A DNA stretch of 28,359 nucleotides from CAYOOT01 sp964405665 (GCA_964405665.1 CAYOOT010000032.1:1-28359), one strand, 5' to 3'. Counted from the first letter of the stretch, positions 16,370-24,847 are shown. Made by a program: numbers and translations. Notes: generated by a model not told the origin, from the sequence alone.

Positions 16370-17152
16370 CCTATTTATTTTTTCTACAGCATGCAAACCG
16401 TCCTGGGCTATCCCGAGAGCACCTATAAAAGCCAAAAACTTAGAAGTATTATTACATATTTGCGGGGTCAGATGAAGAGCTTTTCCTAATTGGGTTGTAG
16501 CTACTGAACTATTAAAAATAGTAGTTACTGCTCCAAGAGAGCATAAAGCAATCGTACTCCCAAGAGTTTTAAATGCTTCTTCTCGTTGATCAGGGTTTTC
16601 AGCCGAAAACATTTTATAAGCAAATTGAATTAGCTTACAAGCAGAAAATGCAAGCATGGCAGACGCACATATTGCGGGAAATTGGCTGGTAATTCCAAAA
16701 ATAATTCCAAAAACTGCTCCAACTTTTAATACCGAAACACAAAAATTTTGAAGATCTTTTTGAACGTCGCCGAGACCGAGGCCCGGCTTCTTTTCGATCG
16801 CTATTTCCCAAGAGTGGTAACATGCTATACTTATATCTCTAATGGGGTCAATTAATGTAGTTAAAATAGTATATGCTGGTTTTACGAAAATATCTTTTAA
16901 AAATGAATTAAAAGTATTTGTTGCAGCAACTTTTAGGCTAAACGTGTTATCCTTTTCTAATGTTGGATCATTTCCGATTTTAAATAAATCCTCAAACCGT
17001 TCAGTTCGTTGATCGATTTGTTCAGAAACTGAAGGAAGTTTTACTGGTTTTGGGATAGCTTTGATTGGTATGGGGAGGGGTAGGTTTTTATCTTCTCCTA
17101 GATTAGAATTCTCAGATAATTTTATTTCTTGCATACACAAGCTTACTCCCAT
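16361..17152 (-). CDS. Multi-pass membrane protein of unknown function
   Basis: I do not recognise this 263-aa protein. It has a Pro- and charge-rich soluble N-terminus (about 1-65), then hydrophobic stretches at about 140-160 (VLKVGAVFGIIFGITSQF), 162-180, 200-222 and 240-255, so it is probably an inner-membrane protein with its N-terminus outside the bilayer. The codon for the first Met is at 17150-17152, but a second Met (residue 7, ATG ending at 17132 and starting at 17134) has GGGAG 11 nt upstream, and the putative promoter would start transcription only about 5 nt before the first ATG; the shorter form is therefore plausible. It is alone on its strand, beside the toxin-antitoxin pair, with a likely terminator at its stop. 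Confidence 0.65.
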   Translation of the reverse strand: MGVSLCMQEIKLSENSNLGEDKNLPLPIPIKAIPKPVKLPSVSEQIDQRTERFEDLFKIGNDPTLEKDNTFSLKVAATNTFNSFLKDIFVKPAYTILTTLIDPIRDISIACYHSWEIAIEKKPGLGLGDVQKDLQNFCVSVLKVGAVFGIIFGITSQFPAICASAMLAFSACKLIQFAYKMFSAENPDQREEAFKTLGSTIALCSLGAVTTIFNSSVATTQLGKALHLTPQICNNTSKFLAFIGALGIAQDGLHAVEKINRRA

Positions 17153-17163
17153 TTAAATTTCTA

Positions 17164-17193
17164 TTTATAATCTCAATAAACTTGTTATGTCAC
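17164..17193 (-). promoter_or_regulatory. Possible promoter of the membrane-protein gene at 16361-17152
   Basis: On the minus strand GTGACA (17188-17193) and TATAAA (17164-17169) are 18 nt apart. Transcription would begin near 17157, just before the first ATG at 17152. Confidence 0.4.
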
Positions 17194-17361
17194 TAATCAA
17201 ATAAATGTTGCGTAGGCAATATTAAATAATTTTGACAACAATAAATTTCTCACTTTAACTTATTATAATTACAAGAAATATTAACAAACAACTTTGTTTG
17301 AAATAAAGCGATAATAATTATTGGAATAAGGCTTTTTAACGGAACTTCTTTACATTACAAT

Positions 17362-17390
17362 TTGAATTTTAAGCATAATTATGCTATAAT
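17362..17390 (+). promoter_or_regulatory. Promoter with palindromic operator of the brnTA-like operon
   Basis: TTGAAT (17362-17367), a 17-nt spacer and a perfect TATAAT (17385-17390). A 14-bp perfect palindrome AGCATAATTATGCT (17372-17385) fills the spacer and touches the -10 box, as expected for autoregulation by the CopG-like antitoxin or antitoxin-toxin complex. The toxin ATG begins only 4 nt after the -10 box. Confidence 0.65.
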
Positions 17391-17393
17391 TAC

Positions 17394-17678
17394 ATGCACA
17401 TTATAGTTTTTGAGTGGGATAAAAATAAAAACTTATCCAATATAAAAAAGCATAAAGTTTCTTTTGAAGAGGCAATGAGTATTTTCTATGATGATAATGC
17501 AAAATTAATTGCAGATCCTCATCATTCGCCAGATGAAGAAAGATTTTTATTGCTAGGAATAAGTTCAAAACTGAGATTATTAGTGGTTTGTCATTCATAT
17601 AGAAAAAATGACAATGCCATTAGAATTATTTCTGCCCGCAAAGCTACTAATTATGAACAAAGTTTTTATATAAGTTAA
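17394..17678 (+). CDS. brnT: BrnT-family ribonuclease toxin
   Basis: Type II toxin of 94 aa; characterised BrnT is an RNase of RelE-like fold that stops translation. The family hallmark is clear: FEWDKNKNLSNIKKHKVSFE (about 6-25) matches FEWD..K...N..KH.VSFEEA, followed by RFLLLGISSKLRLLVVCHSY and RIISARKATNYEQ. It precedes the antitoxin gene by 4 nt, the usual toxin-first order of brnTA. The only canonical in-frame start near the N-terminus is the ATG at 17394, yet this lies 3 nt past the -10 box, so the message would be leaderless or nearly so. The next in-frame Met is about residue 28, inside the conserved domain. Confidence 0.88.
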   Translation: MHIIVFEWDKNKNLSNIKKHKVSFEEAMSIFYDDNAKLIADPHHSPDEERFLLLGISSKLRLLVVCHSYRKNDNAIRIISARKATNYEQSFYIS

Positions 17679-17682
17679 TCTA

Positions 17683-17892
17683 ATGAAAAAGAATTACGAC
17701 TTTTCCAAAGCAATTTCTAATCCCTATACAAAAAAATTAAAAACTCAAATTACAATTCGCTTAGATTTAGATACTGTTAATTACTTTAAAAAACTATCAG
17801 AGCATTTTGATATGCCCTATCAACATCTAATTAATTTGTATTTACGAGATTGTTCCATAAAAAAGAAAAAACCTATTTTAAATTGGAAATAA
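17683..17892 (+). CDS. brnA: BrnA-like / CopG-type antitoxin
   Basis: Small antitoxin of 69 aa expected to bind and neutralise the BrnT toxin and repress the operon. The core KLKTQITIRLDLDTVNYFKK (about 19-38) is a ribbon-helix-helix strand and first helix, and HLINLYLRDC (about 49-58) fits the second helix. The basic tail KKKKPILNWK ends the protein. It starts 4 nt after the toxin stop and shares its promoter. The operator palindrome in that promoter fits a dimeric ribbon-helix-helix repressor. Assignment as BrnA rather than another CopG-type antitoxin rests mainly on the partner. Confidence 0.8.
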   Translation: MKKNYDFSKAISNPYTKKLKTQITIRLDLDTVNYFKKLSEHFDMPYQHLINLYLRDCSIKKKKPILNWK

Positions 17893-17901
17893 GCTTAGGA
17901 C

Positions 17902-18411
17902 TTAAAACAAATACCAAGCAGCAGCAAACAACCCTAGAAGAAAAAAGACCCAAACATAATTTTTCTTATTCCATTGCTTAATTACATGTTCCGAATTAGG
18001 CATGTCCACTTCATAGGGTCTTGCCGATAATCTCCCTCTTAGCTTCTTCTGCATATTGGAAACTACTTTAACATTTAAATCTTTGGAAAATTCTTTCGCT
18101 TTAACAAGACATCCCTGTAATTTATATTGCTTTTGATAGACAGGTAATTCCACGGATTGTGTTTCATGTAATTCTTCTCTTGCTTCTCCCATTCCTTCAA
18201 CAGAAAGTTGACTTAATCCGGCACCTCCGCCCAAAGCATGCTTTTTAAATCGCAGTTGCTGATTTACTGCCGAATTATCTTGCTGCAACAAAGCTCGCTG
18301 CTGGTCTTTTTTTTGCAATAAAGTAACATCCAATTGCAAATCGGGGATTTTCTTTTCCTGCTTAGGAATCTGGATTTGAGAATTTTCTAATTTTTTATTT
18401 AAATCAGCCAT
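17902..18411 (-). CDS. Small C-tail-anchored protein of unknown function
   Basis: Not recognised. The 169-aa sequence has a Gln/Lys-rich N-terminal part likely to form coiled coil (about 3-55), a Gly-rich turn (ALGGGAGLSQ, about 59-68), a basic middle region (MQKKLRGRLSARPYEVD, about 120-136) and one C-terminal membrane helix YVWVFFLLGLFAAAWYLF that ends the protein. This suggests a tail-anchored inner-membrane protein with a cytoplasmic body. It converges on the antitoxin gene with only 9 nt between stops and is divergent from trpEG. No Shine-Dalgarno is obvious. Coding is supported by uninterrupted length and the well-formed terminal helix. Confidence 0.6.
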   Translation of the reverse strand: MADLNKKLENSQIQIPKQEKKIPDLQLDVTLLQKKDQQRALLQQDNSAVNQQLRFKKHALGGGAGLSQLSVEGMGEAREELHETQSVELPVYQKQYKLQGCLVKAKEFSKDLNVKVVSNMQKKLRGRLSARPYEVDMPNSEHVIKQWNKKNYVWVFFLLGLFAAAWYLF

Positions 18412-18534
18412 TTTAGCGCTTTTAATATCTTAATTTCTAAGGATCCCACCTTTTTTCTCTTTTTATTTATGTTATAAGCAAAAACTTAGTTTCTGATACT
18501 TAGAAAATAATAGTTAATAATATTGAGCTTTAAG

Positions 18535-20721
18535 ATGTCCACTGCGCATTATAAAACAAAAAAAGGTCTGGAAATTGAGGTTTCACAAAATCCTTTATCT
18601 TTTGAAGAGCCTTTAAAAACAATCTTTGAAAACCTCGATCAACACAAAGGCGCCCTTTTCTCCAGCGGCCTGGATTATCCCGGAAAACATTCCCGTTGGG
18701 ACATTGGTTTTATCAATCCGGCAATTGAATTTATTAGCCGCAAGAAAAATTTTTATTTCAATGCCCTTAATGAACAAGGCGAGGCTATTCTTCCCATTCT
18801 TAAAAAAGAATTAATCGATCATTTTCATGTGGACAGTATCGGTCTTGCTAATAATTCCTTGGAAGGCAAGATAAAATCTCAAGAAACTTTTTTTACCGAA
18901 GAGGAGCGTTCCCGACAACCTTCTATTTTTTCTATTTTAAGAGCCTGTGTTGAATTATTTTATAGCGAAGATCCCTTGGCCGCCCATTTGGGATTTTATG
19001 GTGCTTTTGGCTACGATTTGGTTTTTCAATTTGAGCAAATAAAGCTTAAACATAACAGAGATCAAAACTATTCAGCCGATTGTCATTTATTTTTGCCCTT
19101 GGAAATCACAATTGTTGATCGTAAAAAAGAATTAGCTTCAGAATTGATCTATTCAATCAACACGGCAAAAGGCCCGACAAAAAATTTAAAAAATGGCGGT
19201 AAACCTTTTGCCCTCAAGCCGGGAGAAAAAAACACTGCCGTTGTAAGCGATCATCAACCGGGAGAATTTGCCAAAAAGGTTGAAAAAATTATTGAAGGTT
19301 GTGCCAAGGGAGATTATTTTGAAGTTGTTCTTGCTCAGACATTTCAAACTTCATTTTCAGAAAAGCCCACTGCGCTTTTTAAGCGAATGGTAGAAATTAA
19401 TCCCAGCCCCTACATGTTTCTAATTAATCTTGGCGAAGAACAATTAGTTGGTGCTTCTCCGGAACTCTTTGTTCGAGTCTCAGGAAATCGCTATGAAACT
19501 TGTCCCATTGCCGGAACAATCGAGCGAGGAGAAACCGCATTGGAAGATGCAGCTCGGGTGCAGGAGTTAATGAGCTCCAGAAAAGACGAATCTGAACTAA
19601 CGATGTGCACTGATGTTGACAGAAACGACATGGCTCGGGTTTGCGAACCGGGCTCGGTAAAAGTAATTGGCCGCAGGCAATTGGAATTTTATTCTCATTT
19701 GATTCACACAGTAGATCATTTGGAGGGATATCTCCGCAAAGAATTTGATGCGCTTGATGCTTTTCAAACTCATATGTGGGCTTGCACCGTAACTGGCGCC
19801 CCAAAACCGGCCGCGATTCAAGAAATTGAGAATTTAGAAAATTCTCCTCGAGCCTGGTATTCTGGTGCTATCGGCATGATTTGTTTTAATGGTTCTCTCA
19901 ATACTGGAATAACATTAAGAACTGCTCATCTTAAAGATGGCCTTGCCAGATTAACAGCAGGTGCCACTTTACTGTTTGACTCTAATCCGGAATTGGAAGA
20001 ATTAGAAACAAGGACCAAAGCAGCTGCCTTACTTAAGGCCTTGGCCGGAAATGAAAATTTAAGCGGCAAAAAAAATCAAAGCAGTCCGGAAGTTAAAATT
20101 AAACTAAACTCCCGAATAAAAATTCTTTTGGTTGATTACAAAGATAGTTTTGTGCACAACTTGGCCTCTTATTTACGTGAGATAGGCGCTGAAGTTGTTA
20201 CTTTACGCTGCGGTTTTCCCGAAGAAGCACTTTTCGATATCAAACCAGACTTGGTATTTCTTTCTCCCGGTCCGGGAACCCCCGAAGAATTCGGAGTTCC
20301 TGATTTTGTGGGCACACTTTGCAAGCATAAATTTCCGATATTCGGAGTTTGTCTTGGTCATCAAGGGATTGGTCAACATTTTGGCGGAACAATCAGCAAA
20401 CTTCCCACTCCCGAACACGGGAAAGTTTCTTTGATTAAGCATCATGGTTCTACTATCTTTGCCGGTGTGCCAGAGGAATTTGAAGCCGGACGTTATCATA
20501 GCTTATATATAATTAACGAAACAGTTCCTCCAGACTTGGAAGTAATTGCTCACACAGTGAGAAAAGATGCTTCCGGAAAAACGGAAATTATTCCGATGGC
20601 TTTTCTGCACAAGACTTTGCCGATTGCCAGCGTGCAATTTCATCCCGAGTCTTTAATGACCTTAAAAAAACGGGCAGGACATTTGATTCTTAAAAATGCA
20701 ATGAACCTTTTAACAAAATAA
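18535..20721 (+). CDS. trpE(G): Fused anthranilate synthase TrpE-TrpG
   Basis: Makes anthranilate from chorismate and glutamine, the first step of tryptophan synthesis; synthase and glutaminase are one chain. I prefer the ATG at 18535 (GAG 7 nt upstream, 728 aa); an in-frame TTG at 18523 would add four residues. Numbering from that TTG, the N-terminus has SSGLDYPGKHSRWDIGF as in rhizobial TrpE(G), the chorismate domain has PIAGTIERG (328-336), TDVDRNDMARVCEPGSV and TVTGAPKPAAI, and the class I glutaminase has SPGPGTPEEFG, FGVCLGHQ with nucleophile Cys610, and QFHPES with His707 and Glu709. All catalytic residues are present. A PabB-type or phenazine PhzE role is less likely. cysS follows after 3 nt. 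No other trp gene is in the window. Confidence 0.9.
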   Translation: MSTAHYKTKKGLEIEVSQNPLSFEEPLKTIFENLDQHKGALFSSGLDYPGKHSRWDIGFINPAIEFISRKKNFYFNALNEQGEAILPILKKELIDHFHVDSIGLANNSLEGKIKSQETFFTEEERSRQPSIFSILRACVELFYSEDPLAAHLGFYGAFGYDLVFQFEQIKLKHNRDQNYSADCHLFLPLEITIVDRKKELASELIYSINTAKGPTKNLKNGGKPFALKPGEKNTAVVSDHQPGEFAKKVEKIIEGCAKGDYFEVVLAQTFQTSFSEKPTALFKRMVEINPSPYMFLINLGEEQLVGASPELFVRVSGNRYETCPIAGTIERGETALEDAARVQELMSSRKDESELTMCTDVDRNDMARVCEPGSVKVIGRRQLEFYSHLIHTVDHLEGYLRKEFDALDAFQTHMWACTVTGAPKPAAIQEIENLENSPRAWYSGAIGMICFNGSLNTGITLRTAHLKDGLARLTAGATLLFDSNPELEELETRTKAAALLKALAGNENLSGKKNQSSPEVKIKLNSRIKILLVDYKDSFVHNLASYLREIGAEVVTLRCGFPEEALFDIKPDLVFLSPGPGTPEEFGVPDFVGTLCKHKFPIFGVCLGHQGIGQHFGGTISKLPTPEHGKVSLIKHHGSTIFAGVPEEFEAGRYHSLYIINETVPPDLEVIAHTVRKDASGKTEIIPMAFLHKTLPIASVQFHPESLMTLKKRAGHLILKNAMNLLTK

Positions 20722-20724
20722 TTT

Positions 20725-22161
20725 ATGCAAGCTAAAAAAGTAAACCTCTACAACACACTTAGCCGCACAGTGGAAGAATTAAAACCAATTAAGGCCATTG
20801 AAGTTGGTCTATATTGCTGTGGACCCACGGTATATAACTACCAACATATTGGTAATTTACGAACCTATATTTTCGAAGATGTCCTGGCCCGCACTTTGCG
20901 CTCCGCCGGATATAAAGTTAAACACGTCATGAACATTACAGATGTCGGACATTTGGTTTCCGATGGCGATGAAGGTGAAGATAAAATGCTTGTTGCCGCA
21001 AAGCGAGAGGGTAAAAGCTCTTATGATATAGCGGATTATTATACCAAAATATTCTTTGATCATTGCGCCTGGTTGAATATCAAACGTCCCGATATTGTTT
21101 GCAAAGCAACTGACCATATCCAACAAATGATTGAACTGATCAAGAAACTAGAAGAAAAAGGCGCAGCTTATGTCAGTGGTGGAAATGTTTATTTTGATAT
21201 TACGCGCTGTAAGGAATACGGCAAACTAGCCAAACTTGACTTAGAAAGCCTGAAAGCAGGAGCCAGAATCGAAGTTGATCAGCAAAAAAGAAATCAACTT
21301 GATTTTGCCCTTTGGTTCACCAAATCAAAATTTGAAAAACAAGAAATGCAATGGGATTCTCCTTGGGGCCGAGGTTATCCGGGCTGGCACATTGAGTGCA
21401 GTGCGATGTCAATGAATTATTTAGGAGAGTCTTTTGATATTCACTGCGGGGGAATTGATCACATTCCGGTGCATCACACCAATGAAATAGCACAAAGTGA
21501 AACTGCAACAGAAAAACCTTTTTCTAAAATTTGGATGCATGGCGGATTTTTAGTAGTAGGAGCTGATAAAATGTCCAAATCCTCAGGTGGTTTTTTGACT
21601 TTGGATACATTGAAGGAGAAAGGAATTGATCCGATCAGCTATCGTTTCTTTTGTTATTCTTCAACTTATCGCAATGAACTTTCTTGGAGCTGGTCTGCTC
21701 TAGAAGCAGCGGATAACACTCTAAAAAAAATCAAACAAACTGTAGTATCCTGGAAAGAAGAATTAAAAAATTCAATCGCTCCAATTTCCTTAATTGAAAA
21801 TGCAGAGTTAAGTGCCAAAGCCAAGGATTACCTCGATAAATTTTATACTGAAGTCTATAATGATTTAAGTTTACCCAAAGCTCTTGCTGTTTTGCATGAA
21901 GTCCTCAAAGACTCTAGTCTTAATGCCTTGGAAAAACTCTCTGTCTTATTGAAATTTGACGAGATTCTAGGACTAGGGGTAGACTCCTGGACTGCTGAAA
22001 TTGTGGAAATTCCGGAAGAAGTAAAACAGCTTTCTTTACAACGGGAAGAGGCCAGGAAAACAAAAAACTGGCAACTTGCTGATGAGCTTAGAAAAAAAAT
22101 AAGCGATCATGGATTTACCATCGAAGACAGTAAAGAAGGTATAAAAATAAAAAAATTATAA
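20725..22161 (+). CDS. cysS: Cysteinyl-tRNA synthetase
   Basis: Class I synthetase that charges tRNA-Cys. The 478-aa chain has the HIGH motif as HIGN (41-44) in CCGPTVYNYQHIGN, KMSKS at 282-286, and zinc ligands Cys32, Cys225 (in HIECSAMSM), His250 and Glu254, with the last three spaced as in the E. coli enzyme. A typical C-terminal anticodon-binding region ends with LQREEARKTKNWQLADELRK. Length is slightly above the usual 460 aa. The ATG lies 3 nt after the trpEG stop and the next gene starts 3 nt after its own stop, so the three genes almost certainly share a transcript. No Shine-Dalgarno is visible, consistent with coupling. Confidence 0.97.
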   Translation: MQAKKVNLYNTLSRTVEELKPIKAIEVGLYCCGPTVYNYQHIGNLRTYIFEDVLARTLRSAGYKVKHVMNITDVGHLVSDGDEGEDKMLVAAKREGKSSYDIADYYTKIFFDHCAWLNIKRPDIVCKATDHIQQMIELIKKLEEKGAAYVSGGNVYFDITRCKEYGKLAKLDLESLKAGARIEVDQQKRNQLDFALWFTKSKFEKQEMQWDSPWGRGYPGWHIECSAMSMNYLGESFDIHCGGIDHIPVHHTNEIAQSETATEKPFSKIWMHGGFLVVGADKMSKSSGGFLTLDTLKEKGIDPISYRFFCYSSTYRNELSWSWSALEAADNTLKKIKQTVVSWKEELKNSIAPISLIENAELSAKAKDYLDKFYTEVYNDLSLPKALAVLHEVLKDSSLNALEKLSVLLKFDEILGLGVDSWTAEIVEIPEEVKQLSLQREEARKTKNWQLADELRKKISDHGFTIEDSKEGIKIKKL

Positions 22162-22164
22162 ATT

Positions 22165-23148
22165 GTGTTTATAGCATTAGACGAAATTCCTCCGTTGGTT
22201 ACAATATTCGGCGGTGCCGGTTATATCGGCAGTGTTCTTACCAGGCAACTTCTTGCCGAAGGATACCGCGTTAGAATTTTTGACAACTTCATGTTTAGCG
22301 ATGAAGGGATCAGTGATATTGATTCTCCCTTGCTGGAAGTTTATGAAGCAGACATGACTGATGTCCATGCCGTATCCAATGCCATCGAAGGCTCAGAAAC
22401 TGTAATTTTACTGACAGCAGTTATTGGACATCGTTTTTCTAATCTTGATCGCAGTGATATTCGTTCAATTAACTTATTGGCCTCTTCTGTTGTGCTTGAT
22501 GCCTGTCTGGAACACGGAGTCAGCAGATTTATTTTTGCTTCAGGTAATAGTGTTTATGGTAAGCAGTCCGGCATTATTTATGAAACGGCAATTCCCGAAC
22601 CGGCAAGTCTTGCTGCCAGATTAAAACTACGAATGGAAGAACGCATCATGCGTGCCCGAAATCGTTTTTTTCATCCGACCTCTATGCGCATTGGAACCTG
22701 TTACGGCTACTCTCCAAGAATGAGATTTGATTTAGTGGGCAATACTTTTGTGCGTGATGCCATCTGTCATAAAGAAATGACGGTCTATGGCGGGGATCAA
22801 ACCAGAGCCTTGGTTCACGTTGATGATGTTGCTCGCGGTTTTGTCCTTTGTTTAAAGGCCCATGTTAATCTAGTAAGTGGCCAAGTTTTTAATCTGGGAG
22901 CAAAAGATCAAATTTTTCAGATCCATGCTCTAGCTAATGTTGTAAAAACAATAATTCCCGATTCCAAAATAACTATTCTGCCTGCAGAAGCCGATTTGAT
23001 TGATTATCGCTTAAATTACAGCAGGATAGAAAAGATTTTAGATTTTGTTCCCAGATGGACCTTGGAAGAAGGGATTAAACAAGTAAGAGATTTGTTACTC
23101 ACTAAACAATTTCCTGATCCGTACAGCTTTAAATATTTCAGTCATTAA
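22165..23148 (+). CDS. NAD-dependent epimerase/dehydratase-like protein (extended SDR), catalytic Tyr not evident
   Basis: A 327-aa Rossmann-fold protein of the extended SDR family, which usually modifies nucleotide-sugars for LPS or capsule. The NAD-binding loop FGGAGYIG (15-22) is normal, FDNF follows the second strand, and FIFASGNSVYG (about 122-132) matches the FSSSxxVYG strand. The usual YxxxK catalytic pair aligns with ALKL-region residues 150-154, ARLK preceded by Ala: Lys154 is kept but Ala150 stands where Tyr is expected. It may be catalytically altered or use another residue. The start is GTG at 22165, 3 nt after the cysS stop; no ATG lies nearby. Third gene of the trpEG-cysS operon; the substrate is unknown. 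Confidence 0.82.
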   Translation: MFIALDEIPPLVTIFGGAGYIGSVLTRQLLAEGYRVRIFDNFMFSDEGISDIDSPLLEVYEADMTDVHAVSNAIEGSETVILLTAVIGHRFSNLDRSDIRSINLLASSVVLDACLEHGVSRFIFASGNSVYGKQSGIIYETAIPEPASLAARLKLRMEERIMRARNRFFHPTSMRIGTCYGYSPRMRFDLVGNTFVRDAICHKEMTVYGGDQTRALVHVDDVARGFVLCLKAHVNLVSGQVFNLGAKDQIFQIHALANVVKTIIPDSKITILPAEADLIDYRLNYSRIEKILDFVPRWTLEEGIKQVRDLLLTKQFPDPYSFKYFSH

Positions 23149-23173
23149 TGAAATTCTAATTGCCCCTACATAC

Positions 23174-23201
23174 TTGAAATATTAGCAATTCCTGCTATTA
23201 T
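23174..23201 (+). promoter_or_regulatory. Probable promoter of coaX
   Basis: TTGAAA (23174-23179), a 16-nt spacer and TATTAT (23196-23201); transcription would begin near 23208, about 29 nt before the coaX ATG. It lies in the 88-nt gap after the trpEG-cysS-epimerase unit, indicating that coaX can be expressed separately. Confidence 0.5.
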
Positions 23202-23236
23202 CTCTAACATTATTAAATCCGGAATTTAAGCAAGTT

Positions 23237-24001
23237 ATGTTACTAGCAATTGACGTAGGAAATACCAATGTTGTCCTTGGACTTTTTCAGGATGAACAAC
23301 TAGTTCACAGTTGGAGACTCAACAGCAATATCGCCCTGACTACAGATGAATATGCTCTTTCAATGCTTGCTTTATTAAATAACGTAGAACTAAAAATCAG
23401 AGATATTGAAAGTGTCTCTATTTGTTCAGTTGTTCCAAAGCTAACCAGAGTATTCGCCAATTTAGCTAAAAAATATTTTTTAAGAGAGCCTTTGATTATC
23501 ACTTCGCAGTGTGCATTGGGAATTACACTTAATTATGATGACCCTGATCTTTTAGGCTGTGATAGAATGTGTAATGCCGTAGCAGCAAAAGAAATGTTCG
23601 GATCTCCTGTAATCGTTGCCGACTTCGGAACTGCGACAACAATTGATTACATCTCCAGCGATAATTGTTTTACCGGTGGAATTATTGCTCCCGGAGTTGG
23701 TATTTGTGCAGAAGCTTTACATGAAAGAACTTCTCAACTTCCAAAAGTTGATTTAAGCAAACCACAAAAGGTGCTGGGCAACAACACCAGAGAATGCATG
23801 ACTAGCGGTGTATTCTATGGCTACATTTCTTTAGTAGACGGATTGATTGAAAGAATTTACCAAACAATTCATTTCAAACCACCAGTGCTTGGCTGTGGCG
23901 GCTTTTCTCATCTGATTGCTTCTGAAAGCAAATATATCGAAAAAGTTGTGCCTGATTTAACGCTGCATGGAATTAGGTTGGTTACTAAACTTAATTCTTA
24001 A
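23237..24001 (+). CDS. coaX: Type III pantothenate kinase CoaX
   Basis: Phosphorylates pantothenate, the first step of coenzyme A synthesis; type III enzymes are insensitive to CoA feedback and need a monovalent cation. The 254-aa protein has the ASKHA phosphate-1 motif AIDVGNTNVVLGLF (4-17), the DFGTATTIDY motif (about 132-141), GGIIAPGV (about 148-155) and a C-terminal GCGGFSHLI. Length matches the family at 250-260 aa. The ATG lacks a strong Shine-Dalgarno, but a promoter-like site sits at 23174-23201. The often-linked birA is absent here. The 3' end abuts the RAYT/REP region. Confidence 0.95.
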   Translation: MLLAIDVGNTNVVLGLFQDEQLVHSWRLNSNIALTTDEYALSMLALLNNVELKIRDIESVSICSVVPKLTRVFANLAKKYFLREPLIITSQCALGITLNYDDPDLLGCDRMCNAVAAKEMFGSPVIVADFGTATTIDYISSDNCFTGGIIAPGVGICAEALHERTSQLPKVDLSKPQKVLGNNTRECMTSGVFYGYISLVDGLIERIYQTIHFKPPVLGCGGFSHLIASESKYIEKVVPDLTLHGIRLVTKLNS

Positions 24002-24017
24002 ACTAATAGATTTTACA

Positions 24018-24047
24018 GGAGCGCGGACGTCCTCATCCGCAACCTGG
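24018..24047 (-). repeat. REP palindrome a of the RAYT locus
   Basis: Read on the minus strand: GGTT, then GCGGATG-AGGA-CGTCCGC, then GCTCC. It matches REP b in inverted orientation at 28 of 30 positions, with further matching flanks (ATAGATTTT). Confidence 0.85.
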
Positions 24048-24128
24048 CATGTGGCAAAGTATGAATCCTCATGGGGGAAAATAATTTTTATTAAAAGTTT
24101 GCCTTGAGAATTCTATCTGTAATAGATT

Positions 24129-24158
24129 CCAGGTTGCGGACGAGAACGTCCGCGCTCC
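24129..24158 (+). repeat. REP palindrome b of the RAYT locus
   Basis: Read on the plus strand: GGTT tetranucleotide, then a 7-bp hairpin GCGGACG-AGAA-CGTCCGC, then GCTCC. A conserved tetranucleotide at the hairpin foot is the known recognition design of REPs moved by RAYT enzymes. It abuts the 3' end of the transposase gene. Confidence 0.88.
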
Positions 24159-24163
24159 AAAAT

Positions 24164-24706
24164 CTATCTTTTATACACCGAACTAAATTGCCAATCTTGA
24201 ATATGATTACATAAGCCGACCTTTACAGGATTACTTTCTATATAATCTTTTACTATTTCCAAATGTCGATCATTTCTGATGTAAGTATCAAAATAATCAT
24301 TTTGCCAGAAGGAACCTTCTCTTTGTAAAATTTTATTTGCAGTCTTCGAACTATAGCTTTTTATCTTTTTTACGATATTTGAAATTGAAGCATTTAAAGG
24401 TTGGCACAATATATGAACATGATTGGGCATGATTACCCAAGCAAATAATAAGTAGAGTTTAGTATTATAAAAAAATAATGTATCCTGAACAACTTGAGCA
24501 ACTAGCGGCTTTTTAAGAAAACATTGGCCGTAGCCCAGATCCAAATCACTTTCATTATTTGGCAAAGAATCATAAAGCTTAAACGTAATAAATTGAATGA
24601 CATTGTTTCCTTGATAGTGTGGTAAGTATCCTCTGGTAGTTAAGTCACCATAAAATGCTTTATTATTTTTATTCATAAAATTGATCCTGATAGTATTTTC
24701 GCTCAT
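24164..24706 (-). CDS. rayT: REP-associated tyrosine transposase (RAYT, IS200/IS605-related Y1 HUH)
   Basis: A 180-aa single-domain Y1_Tnp protein, full length and apparently intact. The HUH motif is HVH (His96, His98) in AWVIMPNHVHILCQP. The catalytic tyrosine is Tyr155 in VKDYIESNPVKVGLC, matching Tyr115 of the E. coli TnpA-REP protein in the same YI.NPVK context. FWQNDYFDTYIRN lies between, as in the family. Such enzymes cleave single-stranded REP DNA and are thought to spread REPs; they are usually single-copy and domesticated. Two REPs (a, b) lie beyond its 3' end and two more (c, d) about 140-200 nt upstream, all with the same GGTT-GCGGACG design. Its TAG stop lies in the flank shared by REPs a and b. 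Confidence 0.9.
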   Translation of the reverse strand: MSENTIRINFMNKNNKAFYGDLTTRGYLPHYQGNNVIQFITFKLYDSLPNNESDLDLGYGQCFLKKPLVAQVVQDTLFFYNTKLYLLFAWVIMPNHVHILCQPLNASISNIVKKIKSYSSKTANKILQREGSFWQNDYFDTYIRNDRHLEIVKDYIESNPVKVGLCNHIQDWQFSSVYKR

Positions 24707-24847
24707 TTATGATGTTCTAATGCTTAACTTTTAAGACCAATTCAGTATTTTTTAAATTCCTTGCAAAATAACTAAACTTTCCAACATCAAAACATGGTAG
24801 TTTTTATTAGAGCTTGGGGGAAAGAAGGAAATAAGTAAAAATAGCGG

